This document shows, one piece after another, positions 18,100-27,704 of a stretch of 64,000 bases of DNA (position 1 is the first letter of the stretch; each line of letters begins with the position of its first letter). The translations under genes and the position numbers were made by a program. The DNA is taken from the NCBI RefSeq assembly GCF_000317225.1, contig NZ_AJLL01000033.1, positions 124,001-188,000 of the forward strand. Reading direction: 5' to 3'. The notes beneath the pieces are model-generated. The model searched no databases. It was not told the origin of the DNA and was given only the letters and a program-made list of their open reading frames with translations. The stretch is from Fischerella thermalis PCC 7521. GTDB taxonomy: Bacteria; Cyanobacteriota; Cyanobacteriia; Cyanobacteriales; Nostocaceae.

Positions 18100-18438
18100 G
18101 ACTATTTTCTCAATTCAACTCAATTTAACGCTTTATTTTGACTAAAAGTAATTGGTAATTCTCACAAGAATTTAAATCCTCAAAGTATAGTTTTCAACCA
18201 TTGTTTGTATCAAGATTTCAATACATTTACAGTAAAGATAAGGCATATTTAGATAATTACATTATGGCGAGAAAAAACTAATTCGACTTACTCTGGTATT
18301 CACAACCATTTGGGAGTTTAATAGAAGCAATTATATAGAATAAAGACCTATGTTTTTGATAGTCCCAACCTTGCCCAATCAAGGGTATGATTTGTTACAG
18401 ATTCCTCTAACGCTCAAAGGATTGTAGAGGCTTAGCCA
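18100..18438. other. Intergenic, divergent promoters
   Basis: 339 bp between the divergent ribE and DUF151 genes. AT-rich; both promoters must lie here. No strong hairpin or recognised operator was found. Confidence 0.4.
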
Positions 18439-18936
18439 ATGATTGAAATGAAAGTCGCTGGCATAGCATTAGATGCCATAACCCGCAGCCCGATTGTACT
18501 TTTAAAAGATGCTTCAGATCGGCGTGCTTTACCTATTTATATCGGTCAGGAACAGGCTAGGGCGATCATGGGCGCACTAGAGAATCAAAAGCCTCCTAGA
18601 CCTTTAACCCACGACCTAATAGTAAATATTCTAGAGGTGTGGAATATGACTCTAGAGCGCGTTATTATTCATTCCTTACAAAAGGATACATTTTATGCAG
18701 CTTTAATTATTAAACAAGGCGAAGTCAAAAAAGAAATTGACGCACGTCCTAGCGATGCGATCGCCATTGCTCTCCGTACAAATACGCCTATTTGGGTCAT
18801 GGAAGAAGTCATAGCTGATGCATCTATACCCGTAGATCGGGATGCTGATGAAGCTGAACAGCAAGCCTTCCGTGAATTTATCTCCAATCTCCGTCCTGAA
18901 GATTTAATTAAGCGTTTTGGCAATGGTGAATCATAG
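18439..18936 (+). CDS. DUF151 bifunctional-nuclease-family protein
   Basis: 165 aa, starting MIEMKVAGIALDAITRSPIV (an ATG three codons in is an alternative start). The whole length matches the DUF151 / bifunctional nuclease domain: LPIYIGQEQARAIMGALE, RPLTHDLIVNILE and the basic RPSDAIAIALRT motif. A short acidic and basic tail (DEAEQQAFREFISNLRPED) follows. Plant relatives have RNase and DNase activity; the bacterial role is uncertain. Confidence 0.88.
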   Translation: MIEMKVAGIALDAITRSPIVLLKDASDRRALPIYIGQEQARAIMGALENQKPPRPLTHDLIVNILEVWNMTLERVIIHSLQKDTFYAALIIKQGEVKKEIDARPSDAIAIALRTNTPIWVMEEVIADASIPVDRDADEAEQQAFREFISNLRPEDLIKRFGNGES

Positions 18937-18947
18937 AAATTAAGTGA

Positions 18948-19024
18948 GTTGGTTGTTGATTGTTGCTTGTTGGTCGTTGGTAGGATCACCAAACAACAAA
19001 CATCAAACACCAAACAACAAACAC
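18948..19024. repeat. Inverted pair of TTGTTGGT/ACCAAACAAC short repeats
   Basis: A TTG-rich tract (GTTGGTTGTTGATTGTTG...) is followed by the complementary CAAACAACAAACATCAAAC tract; together they fold back. It lies right before the aldo/keto reductase ATG at 19029, so the arm would be in its leader. Confidence 0.7.
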
Positions 19025-19028
19025 TAAG

Positions 19029-20159
19029 ATGCAATACCGACGCTTTGGAAAAACCGAACTGCGCCTTTCGGTATTTTCCTTGGGAACAATGCGCTATTTA
19101 GCTTCACCAGACAATGTATGGCAAACAATTCAAACAGCGATAGCGCTGGGAATTAATCATATAGAAACTGCAAGAGGTTACGGCAAAAGTGAGGAGTATC
19201 TTGGTCAGGCGATCGCCTTGGGGTTGCCGATATCCCGTTCGCAGCTTTACATTACAACAAAAATCCCTCCCACAGTAGATGCAGATACAATGCGTCGGTG
19301 CATCGATGAATCTCTAAAAAGATTGCATCTAGACTATCTAGATTGCTTGGGGATTCACGGTTTAAACACTTGGGAACATCTTGATTGGGTCAAGGCTAAA
19401 GGTGGCTGTATGCAAGCTGTTCAAGAAGCTGTTGCCGATGGCCGGGTGCGACACGTTGGATTTTCTACCCACGGTTCCTTAGATGTGATTTTGGCAGCAA
19501 TTAATACAGATTTTTTTGAATTTGTCAATCTGCACTACTACTATTTTTTCCAGCGTCATGCCCCAGCTATTGAATTGGCTGCAACCAAGGACATGGGCAT
19601 ATTTATTATTTCCCCTGCCGATAAGGGTGGACGTTTGTACACTCCACCCCCAACCTTAGTTAATTTGTGTCATCCCTTCTCACCTTTAGAGTTGAATTAT
19701 CGATTTTTACTGAGTGACCCCCGGATTACTACCTTGAGTGTGGGGCCAGCAACACCTGAAGAATTAACTCATCTATCTGGGGTTGCTGACTGTGATGGAC
19801 AATTAACCTCAGAGGAAATTACTGTTTTTCAAAGTTTAGAAAATTACAAAAATTTGGTTTTGGGTACTGAGCAATGTAGTCAGTGTTATGAATGCTTACC
19901 CTGCCCAGAAAATATTAACATTCCAGAAGTGCTGCGGCTAAGAAATTTGGCAGTAGCCTATGACATGACCGATTATGGACAATATCGTTATGGAATGTTT
20001 GAAAACGCCGGTCACTGGTTTCCTGGAATGAAAGCAAATCGCTGTACAGAATGCGGTGAGTGCTTACCCAGGTGTCCGCAAAATTTAGATATCCCCGCTT
20101 TATTGAAAGATACCCATCAAAGGTTAAAAGGGAAAAGTGGTAGGCGATTATGGGAATAG
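19029..20159 (+). CDS. Aldo/keto reductase with C-terminal 2[4Fe-4S]-type domain
   Basis: 376 aa. Residues 1-265 form an AKR barrel: RRFGKTELRLSVFSLGTM at the start, then NHIETARGYGKSEEYL, where Glu replaces the usual catalytic Asp while Tyr is kept, Lys in YITTKIPP, His in LGIHGLN. The C-terminal part has two cysteine clusters, CSQCYECLPCP and CTECGECLPRCPQNLDIP, typical of ferredoxin-like iron-sulfur domains. This AKR/ferredoxin architecture is widespread in cyanobacteria and points to electron transfer rather than simple NADPH reduction; the substrate is unknown. Confidence 0.88.
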   Translation: MQYRRFGKTELRLSVFSLGTMRYLASPDNVWQTIQTAIALGINHIETARGYGKSEEYLGQAIALGLPISRSQLYITTKIPPTVDADTMRRCIDESLKRLHLDYLDCLGIHGLNTWEHLDWVKAKGGCMQAVQEAVADGRVRHVGFSTHGSLDVILAAINTDFFEFVNLHYYYFFQRHAPAIELAATKDMGIFIISPADKGGRLYTPPPTLVNLCHPFSPLELNYRFLLSDPRITTLSVGPATPEELTHLSGVADCDGQLTSEEITVFQSLENYKNLVLGTEQCSQCYECLPCPENINIPEVLRLRNLAVAYDMTDYGQYRYGMFENAGHWFPGMKANRCTECGECLPRCPQNLDIPALLKDTHQRLKGKSGRRLWE

Positions 20160-20223
20160 TTGTTAGTTGTTAGTTGTTAGTTGTTGTAGTTTATACTCTC
20201 CATCACCCCATCACCCCATCACC

Positions 20224-21342
20224 CTAGCCACCAAACGGAGTTAAGCGCCTAATTGCCCGACCTGCCACATCACCGTAACGCAGTTGTCCACAGAGGATTT
20301 TACCCATAATTTGAGGTGCAGAGGGGCGCTTGACGCCAACTTTGTAACCAACACCGGGAAAACGATAAAATAGCCCGGCTAATTTTTGCGCCCAAGCCAT
20401 ATCACCGCCCCATTCAGCATTAATGATATCGGAGTATTGTTCCAAGGCATTGATGTCACCAGAGAGGGCTTTGTTGATAGCCTCTGATGCTTTTAAACCA
20501 CTGAATATTGAGGGACGAATACCTTCGGCGGTAAAAGGATCAACCACACAAGCTGCTTCCCCTGCCAAAACTGCATTTTCAGTATGCAGTTTTTGTTCAC
20601 CATTCCATAGACAAATAGCATGACCATATTGCTGGCAGGTTTTTATATCCAAACCAAAGGAGTTGCCATACTCATCCAAAATTTTCTTGAAGTCCTGCGG
20701 TTCGCCACCAATAAATGTACCAACCCCAATAGAGTAACCGTCTGCTTTGGGGAAATTCCAGAGATAGCCATTTTTCACCATGCCAAATTCAAAATGGGCG
20801 ATATTACCGTTTTCTACTTTGGCTGGTGCTTCTGCTTCTAAGGCTGCTGCTAGGCGGCGTTTGCGTTCTTTAAAACCTAGCCATTTTGCCATCTGTCCCT
20901 TTGCACCGTCAGCAGCAATTAAATATCTACCCATCACTGGGCCATTGGCTGTATTGACTTGCCAATGGTCACTTTTAAACTCAATGCCAGTAGCTTCTGT
21001 GTTTTCTTTGAGTTCCGCCCCCTGTTTTTGGGCTTGCTGCACTAGGAAGTGGTCGAAAACATCACGTCGTACCATCCACACTGGTTCGGGAGTTTCTAGT
21101 TTCGCTTCTACCGGATCGCCTGTTTTCCAAGTACAGCGGATGGTATCTGCTTTGATGGAAATTGCTGGACTAAAATCAAAGTCAAACCACTCAGCGATCG
21201 CAGGTGATACGCCCCCACCACAGGGTTTATATCTTGGCAGAGATTGTTTTTCCAGGATTAACACAGACCGACCCTGTTTAGCTAAGTGATATGCAGCTGT
21301 TCCACCAGCTGGGCCAGCGCCGACGATAATGCAGTCGTACAT
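20224..21342 (-). CDS. Geranylgeranyl-reductase-family FAD oxidoreductase
   Basis: 372 aa. Rossmann FAD motif at the N-terminus (IIVGAGPAGGTAAYHLAKQG), followed by LPRYKPCGGGVSP, the PCGG signature of geranylgeranyl reductases. A second FAD contact is LIAADGAKGQMAKWLG and a third is AVLAGEAACVVDPFTAEGIRPS. The N-terminus differs from the usual cyanobacterial ChlP (about 406 aa), so I do not call it chlP; it may reduce isoprenoid chains of chlorophyll, tocopherol or lipids. It is followed by TTGTTAGTTG repeats and convergent to the aldo/keto reductase. Confidence 0.85.
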   Translation of the reverse strand: MYDCIIVGAGPAGGTAAYHLAKQGRSVLILEKQSLPRYKPCGGGVSPAIAEWFDFDFSPAISIKADTIRCTWKTGDPVEAKLETPEPVWMVRRDVFDHFLVQQAQKQGAELKENTEATGIEFKSDHWQVNTANGPVMGRYLIAADGAKGQMAKWLGFKERKRRLAAALEAEAPAKVENGNIAHFEFGMVKNGYLWNFPKADGYSIGVGTFIGGEPQDFKKILDEYGNSFGLDIKTCQQYGHAICLWNGEQKLHTENAVLAGEAACVVDPFTAEGIRPSIFSGLKASEAINKALSGDINALEQYSDIINAEWGGDMAWAQKLAGLFYRFPGVGYKVGVKRPSAPQIMGKILCGQLRYGDVAGRAIRRLTPFGG

Positions 21343-22058
21343 AATGTCTATATTTTTGCTTTTGAATTAGTTGATTGTTGAAGACGGTGTGACCAAAATT
21401 TAACCGAAGTTTGGATTTATGTGCAAAACTTCATAGCTTATTTGGGCTTTTTCTGAACAAATATTTATTTTTTCCTAACTATACTCATTGGTAAATATTT
21501 ATAATTTTAATCCAATAGTTTAGTGATTATTTAAAACTGTATTTTACTTTTATTTTTCATATATATGGATATTTTATGGCAATTTAATCGGACTATTTTT
21601 GATTACATTTTACTGTTTTCTGGGATTAACAATATTTTAGACATATAGGGGTGGAAACTTGATGAAAGCTCTCATCAATTTGGAAAAGATAAATTATATG
21701 TAACTCCTAATTTCACTTTTAATAAATCTAATCTATCAGCATTGAACATCGTTTGAAGCTAGTAATATTAGCTTCATGAATATTGATTTTGAATCAAGAG
21801 AAACAATTCAAAATCAGGCTTCCTTTACAAAGTTACAATTCATTAGTTTCACTGATTACAAATTTTCTGCCAAATATTTAAGATAGATTATAAAGTTTTA
21901 GTGAATTTTTTGATAAAAATTATTTAATATCTAGATTTCAACTAACTCATCTGCTCGAAAGATTCACTATGAGACTCCTATTGTTTTTTTGAAAAAACGA
22001 CCTATATTATCTCTTCTTCCCTTTCCTTTACCAATTACTGCCTCATATTTACCTAAGT
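21343..22058. other. Long AT-rich intergenic with three consecutive hairpins
   Basis: No credible ORF. Three perfect inverted repeats lie within 160 bp: TTGATGA/TCATCAA (21659-21678), GAAGCTA/TAGCTTC (21755-21775) and GATTTTGAAT/ATTCAAAATC (21785-21815). The spacer is unusually long for this part of the window. A small RNA is possible but no promoter-terminator pair is convincing. Confidence 0.4.
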
Positions 22059-22118
22059 AAGGTAAAAGGAAAAAGTAAAAATTTACTGTCCTGATTCCTA
22101 CCTTTTCTCTTTTACCTT
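22059..22118 (-). terminator. Possible terminator after frr
   Basis: Complementary ten-base arms AAGGTAAAAG (22059-22068) and CTTTTACCTT (22109-22118) bracket an AT-rich loop just downstream of the frr stop. The arms are weak and the loop long, so termination is uncertain; it also matches the local short-repeat style. Confidence 0.35.
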
Positions 22119-22127
22119 GGACTTTGA

Positions 22128-22676
22128 TTAGACAGTGGTGATGTCTTTTTCTTTTTCTGCCAATAATTCATTGATTTTGGCAGTGTATTTATCCGTCAGT
22201 TTTTGTAATTTGTCTTGCTGATCGCGTGCTTCGTCTTCGGATACCTCAGAGTTTTTTTCCATTTTGCGAATGGTCTCTAGAGCATCGCGGCGGATGTTGC
22301 GAATGCCAACACGCCCTTCTTCGGCATACTTAGCAGCGATTTTTACTAATTCTTTACGGCGTTCGCTTGTCAGTGGTGGAATGTTCAGTCTAATGACTGA
22401 ACCGTCGTTACTGGGGGTTAAACCCACATCTGACATAGAAATAGCCTTCTCGATCAAATTTAAGGAACTGCGATCGTAAGGCTGAATCAAAATCGTCGTA
22501 GCATCCGGTGTGCTGATGTTAGCAAGTGACTTCAAAGGTGTAGGTGTACCGTAATACTCCACTGTCACTTTGTCTAACAAACTGGCATTTGCGCGACCAG
22601 TGCGAATTGTGTTAAAAGCTCGTTGAGTCGCCTCAACAGTTTTTTGCATCGTACTCTCAGCTTCAGCTAATTTCAC
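22128..22676 (-). CDS. frr: Ribosome recycling factor
   Basis: 182 aa from GTG at 22676. GGGAGG lies six bases before this GTG, which decides the start over a TTG five codons upstream, and it gives the usual family length. Conserved blocks: [61 protein letters not shown]. It releases 70S ribosomes from mRNA after termination together with EF-G. The start overlaps the end of pyrH by 14 bp, so translation is coupled; pyrH-frr is a conserved bacterial pair. Confidence 0.96.
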   Translation of the reverse strand: MKLAEAESTMQKTVEATQRAFNTIRTGRANASLLDKVTVEYYGTPTPLKSLANISTPDATTILIQPYDRSSLNLIEKAISMSDVGLTPSNDGSVIRLNIPPLTSERRKELVKIAAKYAEEGRVGIRNIRRDALETIRKMEKNSEVSEDEARDQQDKLQKLTDKYTAKINELLAEKEKDITTV

Positions 22677-23391
22677 AAGAACCTCCCACAAGGGTGCCGA
22701 TAGATTCTCCCATGATTGCGCGGTGGATGTTACCCCGTACGCCTAAGTCAAAAACAAGAATTGGGATATTATTTTCTTTACATAAGGCTATCGCGGTACT
22801 GTCCATTACCCGCAAATCTTTTGCCAAAACGTGTCCAAATGTGAGACTTTTGTAACGTTTGGCATCAGGATAAATATGCGGATCGGCGTCGTACACTCCG
22901 TCTACCTTAGTGGCTTTAAAGATTACTTCGGCTTCAATTTCGGCAGCTCTTAAAGCTGCGGTGGTATCAGTTGTAAAAAAGGGATTACCAGAACCAGCAC
23001 CAAAAATGACCACCCGTCCTTTTTCTAGGTGACGGATGGCCCGACGACGTATATATGGTTCAGCAAGTTCCTGCATGGCGATCGCGGTTTGTACCCGTGT
23101 CTGTACCCCTATTCGTTCCAGCGAGTCTTGCAGCGTCATGGCATTCATTACCGTGGCAATCATACCTATGTAGTCAGCGGTTGCCCTGTCCATCCCCGCC
23201 GATGCCGCTTTGACACCACGAAATATATTACCCCCGCCAACGACAATGGCGATTTGAACACCAGTGGCTACTACCTCTGCTACCTCTTGAGCTATCTCTT
23301 TGACCACTTCTGGGTCAATTCCATAGCCCATGTTGCCCATTAAGGCTTCACCGCTTAGTTTAAGTAAAACCCGTCGGTAATTTGTTCCCAT
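22663..23391 (-). CDS. pyrH: Uridylate kinase (UMP kinase)
   Basis: 242 aa from ATG at 23391 ([19 protein letters not shown]); a TTG six codons upstream is less likely. Amino-acid-kinase-fold motifs: [42 protein letters not shown] and [13 protein letters not shown]. It phosphorylates UMP to UDP in pyrimidine biosynthesis. Co-transcribed with frr. Confidence 0.96.
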   Translation of the reverse strand: MGTNYRRVLLKLSGEALMGNMGYGIDPEVVKEIAQEVAEVVATGVQIAIVVGGGNIFRGVKAASAGMDRATADYIGMIATVMNAMTLQDSLERIGVQTRVQTAIAMQELAEPYIRRRAIRHLEKGRVVIFGAGSGNPFFTTDTTAALRAAEIEAEVIFKATKVDGVYDADPHIYPDAKRYKSLTFGHVLAKDLRVMDSTAIALCKENNIPILVFDLGVRGNIHRAIMGESIGTLVGGSCEIS

Positions 23392-23537
23392 GAAGTTACG
23401 CTTTATCAAAAAATATGCTAATTACCTCCAATTTAAGATAACAGTAGTGTGACTATCTGTCTCTACTACTTCACCATCCTAAAATTAACGTGTGTTAATC
23501 AACCAAAGGTTAAACAGAAAAATTAATCCTTTCCCCT

Positions 23538-24092
23538 TCACTTACGCCATAGCAAATAAGTACCTGTAGGTTCCGTTTCCATGGGATAAATTTCTTGACC
23601 TTTCATGAGTGATGCGATCGCCTGAGTTAGATAATTTTCCTTCACTGCTGATGGGTTGTAGGGTTGATCATCAATCATACCTTTGTAGCGAACTATACCT
23701 TCGGTGTCTATTAAGAAAGCCGTTGGTGTTTTGTTAATACCAAAGCTACGAGTTACATCTTGGGTGGAGTCCCATAAATAAGGAAAGTTCAACTCATTGA
23801 CTTTCGCGAAAGCTTTCATATTTTCAAAACCTTCTGTTGGCAATTGAGTGGCATCATTACCATTCAAACCAATAAGTGTAAAACCTTGTTTGTAAAACTT
23901 TAGTTGAATTTTTTTAAGCCTATCTAGATACAATTTTACATAGGGACAATAGTTAGACATCGAAATGACACCAACTGCATGAAATTTCTTTAAATAACGG
24001 CTCAAGTGATGTACTTGCTCATCGATTCCTGGTAGTTCAAAATCTGGTGCGTAACTTCCCACAGGAGTATTGATTGTTTCTACTTTATTCAT
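23538..24092 (-). CDS. Thioredoxin-fold peroxiredoxin-like protein
   Basis: 184 aa from ATG at 24092 (MNKVETINTPVGSYAPDFEL). The same frame is open a further 312 bp upstream but that stretch shows no family similarity and is taken as non-coding. AhpC/TSA-type fold: PDFELPGIDEQVHHLSRYL, single Cys in MSNYCPYVKLYLDRL, cis-Pro in GINKTPTAFLID. The CPYVK active site is shared with cyanobacterial thioredoxin-like proteins of the redoxin family; no resolving Cys is seen, so a partner thiol is needed. Role likely peroxide or thiol redox balance. Confidence 0.8.
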   Translation of the reverse strand: MNKVETINTPVGSYAPDFELPGIDEQVHHLSRYLKKFHAVGVISMSNYCPYVKLYLDRLKKIQLKFYKQGFTLIGLNGNDATQLPTEGFENMKAFAKVNELNFPYLWDSTQDVTRSFGINKTPTAFLIDTEGIVRYKGMIDDQPYNPSAVKENYLTQAIASLMKGQEIYPMETEPTGTYLLWRK

Positions 24093-24931
24093 ATTTTCTG
24101 ACTCACAGGAACTAAGAACACAAGGATAGCTATGCTGGAAGCAGAAGTCAGAAGGCAGAGAGATAAATATCCTCTCAAGAAACACAGGCTGTATAGGGTT
24201 ATAGGGTAACCAGTGAGCCATTGAAGGTTTCCTCCAGTTAAGGAACCGTTCCTTTGTAGCAACTGGCTGATGTAAGGGTGTAGGAGAAAAATTATGTTTT
24301 TTCATCTTTGAATAGTGGCAATTGCTACTAGTCAAAGACTTAAATATTGCACTACGCCCAAAAATAAATTTTAAAATTTTGCAACTAGATATTGAGTTCT
24401 GCAACCCTAGATTTTAAAAATAAAATATAGCCAAATTTAGCTTGATTTTTTCTAATTTCAACCACCTTTCATACCATTTCACAAAATTTTTGCTACAAAT
24501 TCTCTCCCTTGTCTTCCTTGTCCTCCTTGTCTCCTTAACCACTAAATGTATCAGACTTATAGTGAAACGGTATCAGGGAATTCCTTTGTATCTAGACTAT
24601 TTTATAAACCAATTTTGCTGATGTGAATTGTGAAACTACTGAAATTACAGTTCATTAACTTGTACAATGTCTTGAGGATAGAAAACAAAAATCGGGCTTC
24701 AAGCACCTTTCCTTATCTTCAAGACAGATGTACAAAGTTCTAAAGTTTTGAGGGGATAGTGGCAACAACAGTAGTCAGAACTACATTATTTTTAGGATTT
24801 TACTTAGATTAACAATATTAACCGGAGGAAAGTTTAGTTGTAAAATTACGTAAATTTTTGTAAAAATAAAAATAAATATATCTGCTTTTTTCTAATTTGT
24901 TGATTTTCATACTTATATTCATAAAATACTC
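24093..24931. other. Intergenic, short repeats only
   Basis: 839 bp between divergent genes. Around 24475-24575 lies a dispersed element made of CTTGTCCTCCTTGTCTCC and ATCAGACTTATAGTGAAAC, flanked by imperfect ATACCATTTCA/TGAAACGGTAT inverted repeats; a related piece is at 48565-48625. AT-rich promoter DNA precedes the hydrolase gene. No gene seen. Confidence 0.45.
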
Positions 24932-25855
24932 ATGGCTTCCTCCATTTCAGCGATCGCACTGACTCCAACAAAAACCTGGATTTGGCAAGGCTTTTCTATT
25001 TGCTATCAATCTCAAGGAAGTGCTGGTCCAGCCGTGATCTTTGTACATGGCTTTGGAGCTTCGTGGTGGCATTGGCGGAAAAATATGCCGACACTGGCAC
25101 AAAATTGTCGCGTTTATGCAATTGATCTGATCGGCTTTGGTGCTTCAGCTAAACCTAAACCTGGTGAGAATATTACTTATACCTTTGAAACTTGGGGACA
25201 ACAAGTAGCTGATTTTTGCCGTGAAGTGGTGGGAGAGCCTGCTTTTTTGGTTGGGAACTCCATCGGTTGTATTGTAGCGATGCAAACAGCTGTCAGCAAC
25301 CCCGAAATTGCTCTGGGAGTAGCGTTATTAAATTGTTCTTTGCGGCTGTTGCATGATCGCAAACGCGGGGCTTTACCTTGGCATCGCCGTTTAGGAGCGC
25401 CTCTTCTGCAACGTTTACTATCTTTTAAACCAATTGGCGAATTTTTTTTCAATCAAATTGCTAAACCAAAAACTGTGCGTAAAGTTCTACTGCAAGCCTA
25501 TGCAAATTCTGCAATGGTGACAGAAGAACTGGTAAATATTATTACCTCTCCTGCGAGTGACCCAGGTGCAGCAGCAGTGTTTCTTGCTTTTACCTCTTAT
25601 TCCCAAGGACCCCTACCAGAAGACCTTTTACCTCAACTGCCTTGTCCAGCAATTATTTTGTGGGGAACAGCTGACCGTTGGGAACCGATTGAGTTAGGCA
25701 GAGAGTTAGCCAGCTTTCCACAAGTGCAAAAGTTTATACCTCTGGAAGGCGTAGGGCATTGTCCTCAGGATGAAGCCCCGGAGTTGGTCAATCCAATTTT
25801 ACAGGACTGGATATGGGAAAGAACAAGAATTCAGGATTCAGAACTTGGAAAGTAA
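24932..25855 (+). CDS. Alpha/beta hydrolase
   Basis: 307 aa. Typical alpha/beta-hydrolase motifs: oxyanion loop FVHGFGASWWHWRKNM, nucleophile elbow VGNSIGCIVAMQ (Ser), acid in IILWGTADRWEPIE, and His in EGVGHCPQDEAPELV. The triad is complete. No signal peptide, so it acts in the cytoplasm. Close relatives in photosynthetic organisms include pheophytinase-like and haloperoxidase-like enzymes; the substrate cannot be told from sequence. Confidence 0.85.
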   Translation: MASSISAIALTPTKTWIWQGFSICYQSQGSAGPAVIFVHGFGASWWHWRKNMPTLAQNCRVYAIDLIGFGASAKPKPGENITYTFETWGQQVADFCREVVGEPAFLVGNSIGCIVAMQTAVSNPEIALGVALLNCSLRLLHDRKRGALPWHRRLGAPLLQRLLSFKPIGEFFFNQIAKPKTVRKVLLQAYANSAMVTEELVNIITSPASDPGAAAVFLAFTSYSQGPLPEDLLPQLPCPAIILWGTADRWEPIELGRELASFPQVQKFIPLEGVGHCPQDEAPELVNPILQDWIWERTRIQDSELGK

Positions 25856-26024
25856 GTAATGGATAATCCGATAGTTTAGCTTTTAAATAAAAGTTTGTTC
25901 TTTCCTATCCCTCCAGCCTTCTCGTATGACATTTGGATAGTTAGTATTATTTGAGATTCCTGGAATAACCTTTTGCAGGAGACTTTAAATCCAAAATCCA
26001 AAATTGATATCAGGGTTGAATTGG

Positions 26025-27434
26025 CTATTCAAACAAATCTTTTTGTTCTAACCAATCTTTACCAACTTGAATACTGATATCAGAATAGAGATTACCAGTA
26101 CTTTCTACTCGCACTTCTCCAAATCCTAGAGTGTTACGAATTGATTCGGCACTGTTACCATCTCCTTGTTGAGCAACAATGTGAGTGACTTCTAATGGTT
26201 CACCCCAGCTTTTAGCGATGTAGACATTACGATAACCAGCTTTTTGCAAGCTTCTAATTAGTGGTCGGAGGTTAGCGTTATCGCTACCGGTACTGTCTTG
26301 AATAGCTACTCGCAAATATGTTGGATCTACTGCTTGCTGTTGGTCAGACGATTGCATATCAAAATACTGTGCCATTGTGCTGGCAATGCGATCCCTATCT
26401 GGTATCCAGTAGCTAGCGCTATACTCTCCTTTTTCACTAAACCGACCGGGTAGCATCAACTGCAACATATTAGAACGATTTATTCTTGCTCCAAATCCCA
26501 CCAATGCTACTAATTCTTCAACAGTCAAGTTAGTATCAATGTGTTCTTTAACTACGTTGAGAATGTTGGGCAGTTGTGCCATTGTTGTGGGGTTGAGAGC
26601 TTGATCCATCAATGCTCGCATCACCATTTGTTGCCGCTGAATTCTGCCAATATCCCCATTTTCATCATGACGAAAACGCAAAAGTTGCAGCGTTTGATCG
26701 CCATTGAGATGCTGCTTTCCTTTCTTTAGATTGATGTATAGATGCTGTGAATCATCTTGATACTTCATATCTCTGGGGACATAAACAGTTACACCTCCCA
26801 AAGCATCGATCAGCTTGGCAACTCCTAAGATGTTGATACGAACATAGCGATCAATTCCTACTCCATCCAAGAGGTTACTAACAGTTTTCGCACTGAGAGC
26901 AGGTCCACCTTGGACATTAGCAGAATTAATTTTTTTAATTCCATGCCCTTCAATTTCTACACGGGTATCTCTGGGGATGGAAAGCATGACCAATTTTTTT
27001 GTCTGTGGATCAAACCTGATCAAGAGCATGACGTCAGTAAGACCATCAAAGGAATTAATTTGGGGTAGATATCCCAAGTTTTTGGTTTCTTCTGGCGCAT
27101 TTTGGACATCTGGCGGTAGTACACTCATACCCATAACTAGGATATTAACGGGGCGAGTTAATTCTGAGAATCGTAACCCACCTCCAGAAATGCGATCGCC
27201 ACCAAAAACAGCTGCCTCATCCGCACTCAGATTGGCTTGCATGAGAGGTGTACTGCTTAAAGAATTCGCCAGCAATGCTCCAATGGTGGCTGACAGCATC
27301 GCGATACCGCCCAACCAAAACCATAGCCAACGTCCCGATTTTGGATGATTAACCTTTCTGCGCCTGGATTTAGGGCGGGGCTTAGAATGGTTTTCTGACG
27401 CCGAACCTCTTTGAATGGTCACAGACTTCCTCAC
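26025..27434 (-). CDS. LytR-CpsA-Psr (LCP) family glycopolymer ligase-like protein
   Basis: 469 aa from GTG at 27434. A basic cytoplasmic tail is followed by one membrane segment (LWFWLGGIAMLSATIGALLA, about 33-52). The LCP domain (about 95-330) has the conserved basic and acidic contacts in MLLIRFDPQTKKLVMLSIPR, DTRVEIEGHGIKKINSA, LLRFRHDENGDIGRIQRQQM. A LytR_C domain (about 370-460) follows, from YLRVAIQDSTGSDNANLRPL. Such enzymes move glycopolymers from lipid carriers to peptidoglycan or other acceptors; the polymer in cyanobacteria is unsettled. Confidence 0.9.
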   Translation of the reverse strand: MRKSVTIQRGSASENHSKPRPKSRRRKVNHPKSGRWLWFWLGGIAMLSATIGALLANSLSSTPLMQANLSADEAAVFGGDRISGGGLRFSELTRPVNILVMGMSVLPPDVQNAPEETKNLGYLPQINSFDGLTDVMLLIRFDPQTKKLVMLSIPRDTRVEIEGHGIKKINSANVQGGPALSAKTVSNLLDGVGIDRYVRINILGVAKLIDALGGVTVYVPRDMKYQDDSQHLYINLKKGKQHLNGDQTLQLLRFRHDENGDIGRIQRQQMVMRALMDQALNPTTMAQLPNILNVVKEHIDTNLTVEELVALVGFGARINRSNMLQLMLPGRFSEKGEYSASYWIPDRDRIASTMAQYFDMQSSDQQQAVDPTYLRVAIQDSTGSDNANLRPLIRSLQKAGYRNVYIAKSWGEPLEVTHIVAQQGDGNSAESIRNTLGFGEVRVESTGNLYSDISIQVGKDWLEQKDLFE

Positions 27435-27704
27435 ACTTACTGAATAATACTTGGTGAATCCACTTTTGGGAAAACAGACGAATCAGACTATAATAACTAA
27501 CTCTTAATTAATAGTGCCAAATTCATAGATTAAGTGTCTCACGTAACACTTCCCACCGTATTTTTCTTAATTTTTTGATTCATTTAAAATGGTTTAGGTG
27601 TTTTATTTATGAAGTATGGCAATATTAGGCGGCATTTGACTAGATGGCTTGAGGAGAAATTAGAAATTTTGAGTGATCAGTGAAAACAACCTTTTCCCCT
27701 CTTT

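Noticed and set aside
20224-21342. Naming the flavoprotein chlP
   Set aside because: The N-terminus and length differ from the usual cyanobacterial ChlP, although it belongs to the same broad family.
24093-24404. Upstream extension of the peroxiredoxin-like gene
   Set aside because: The added 104 residues have no redoxin similarity and read like non-coding DNA; the ATG at 24092 starts the family match.
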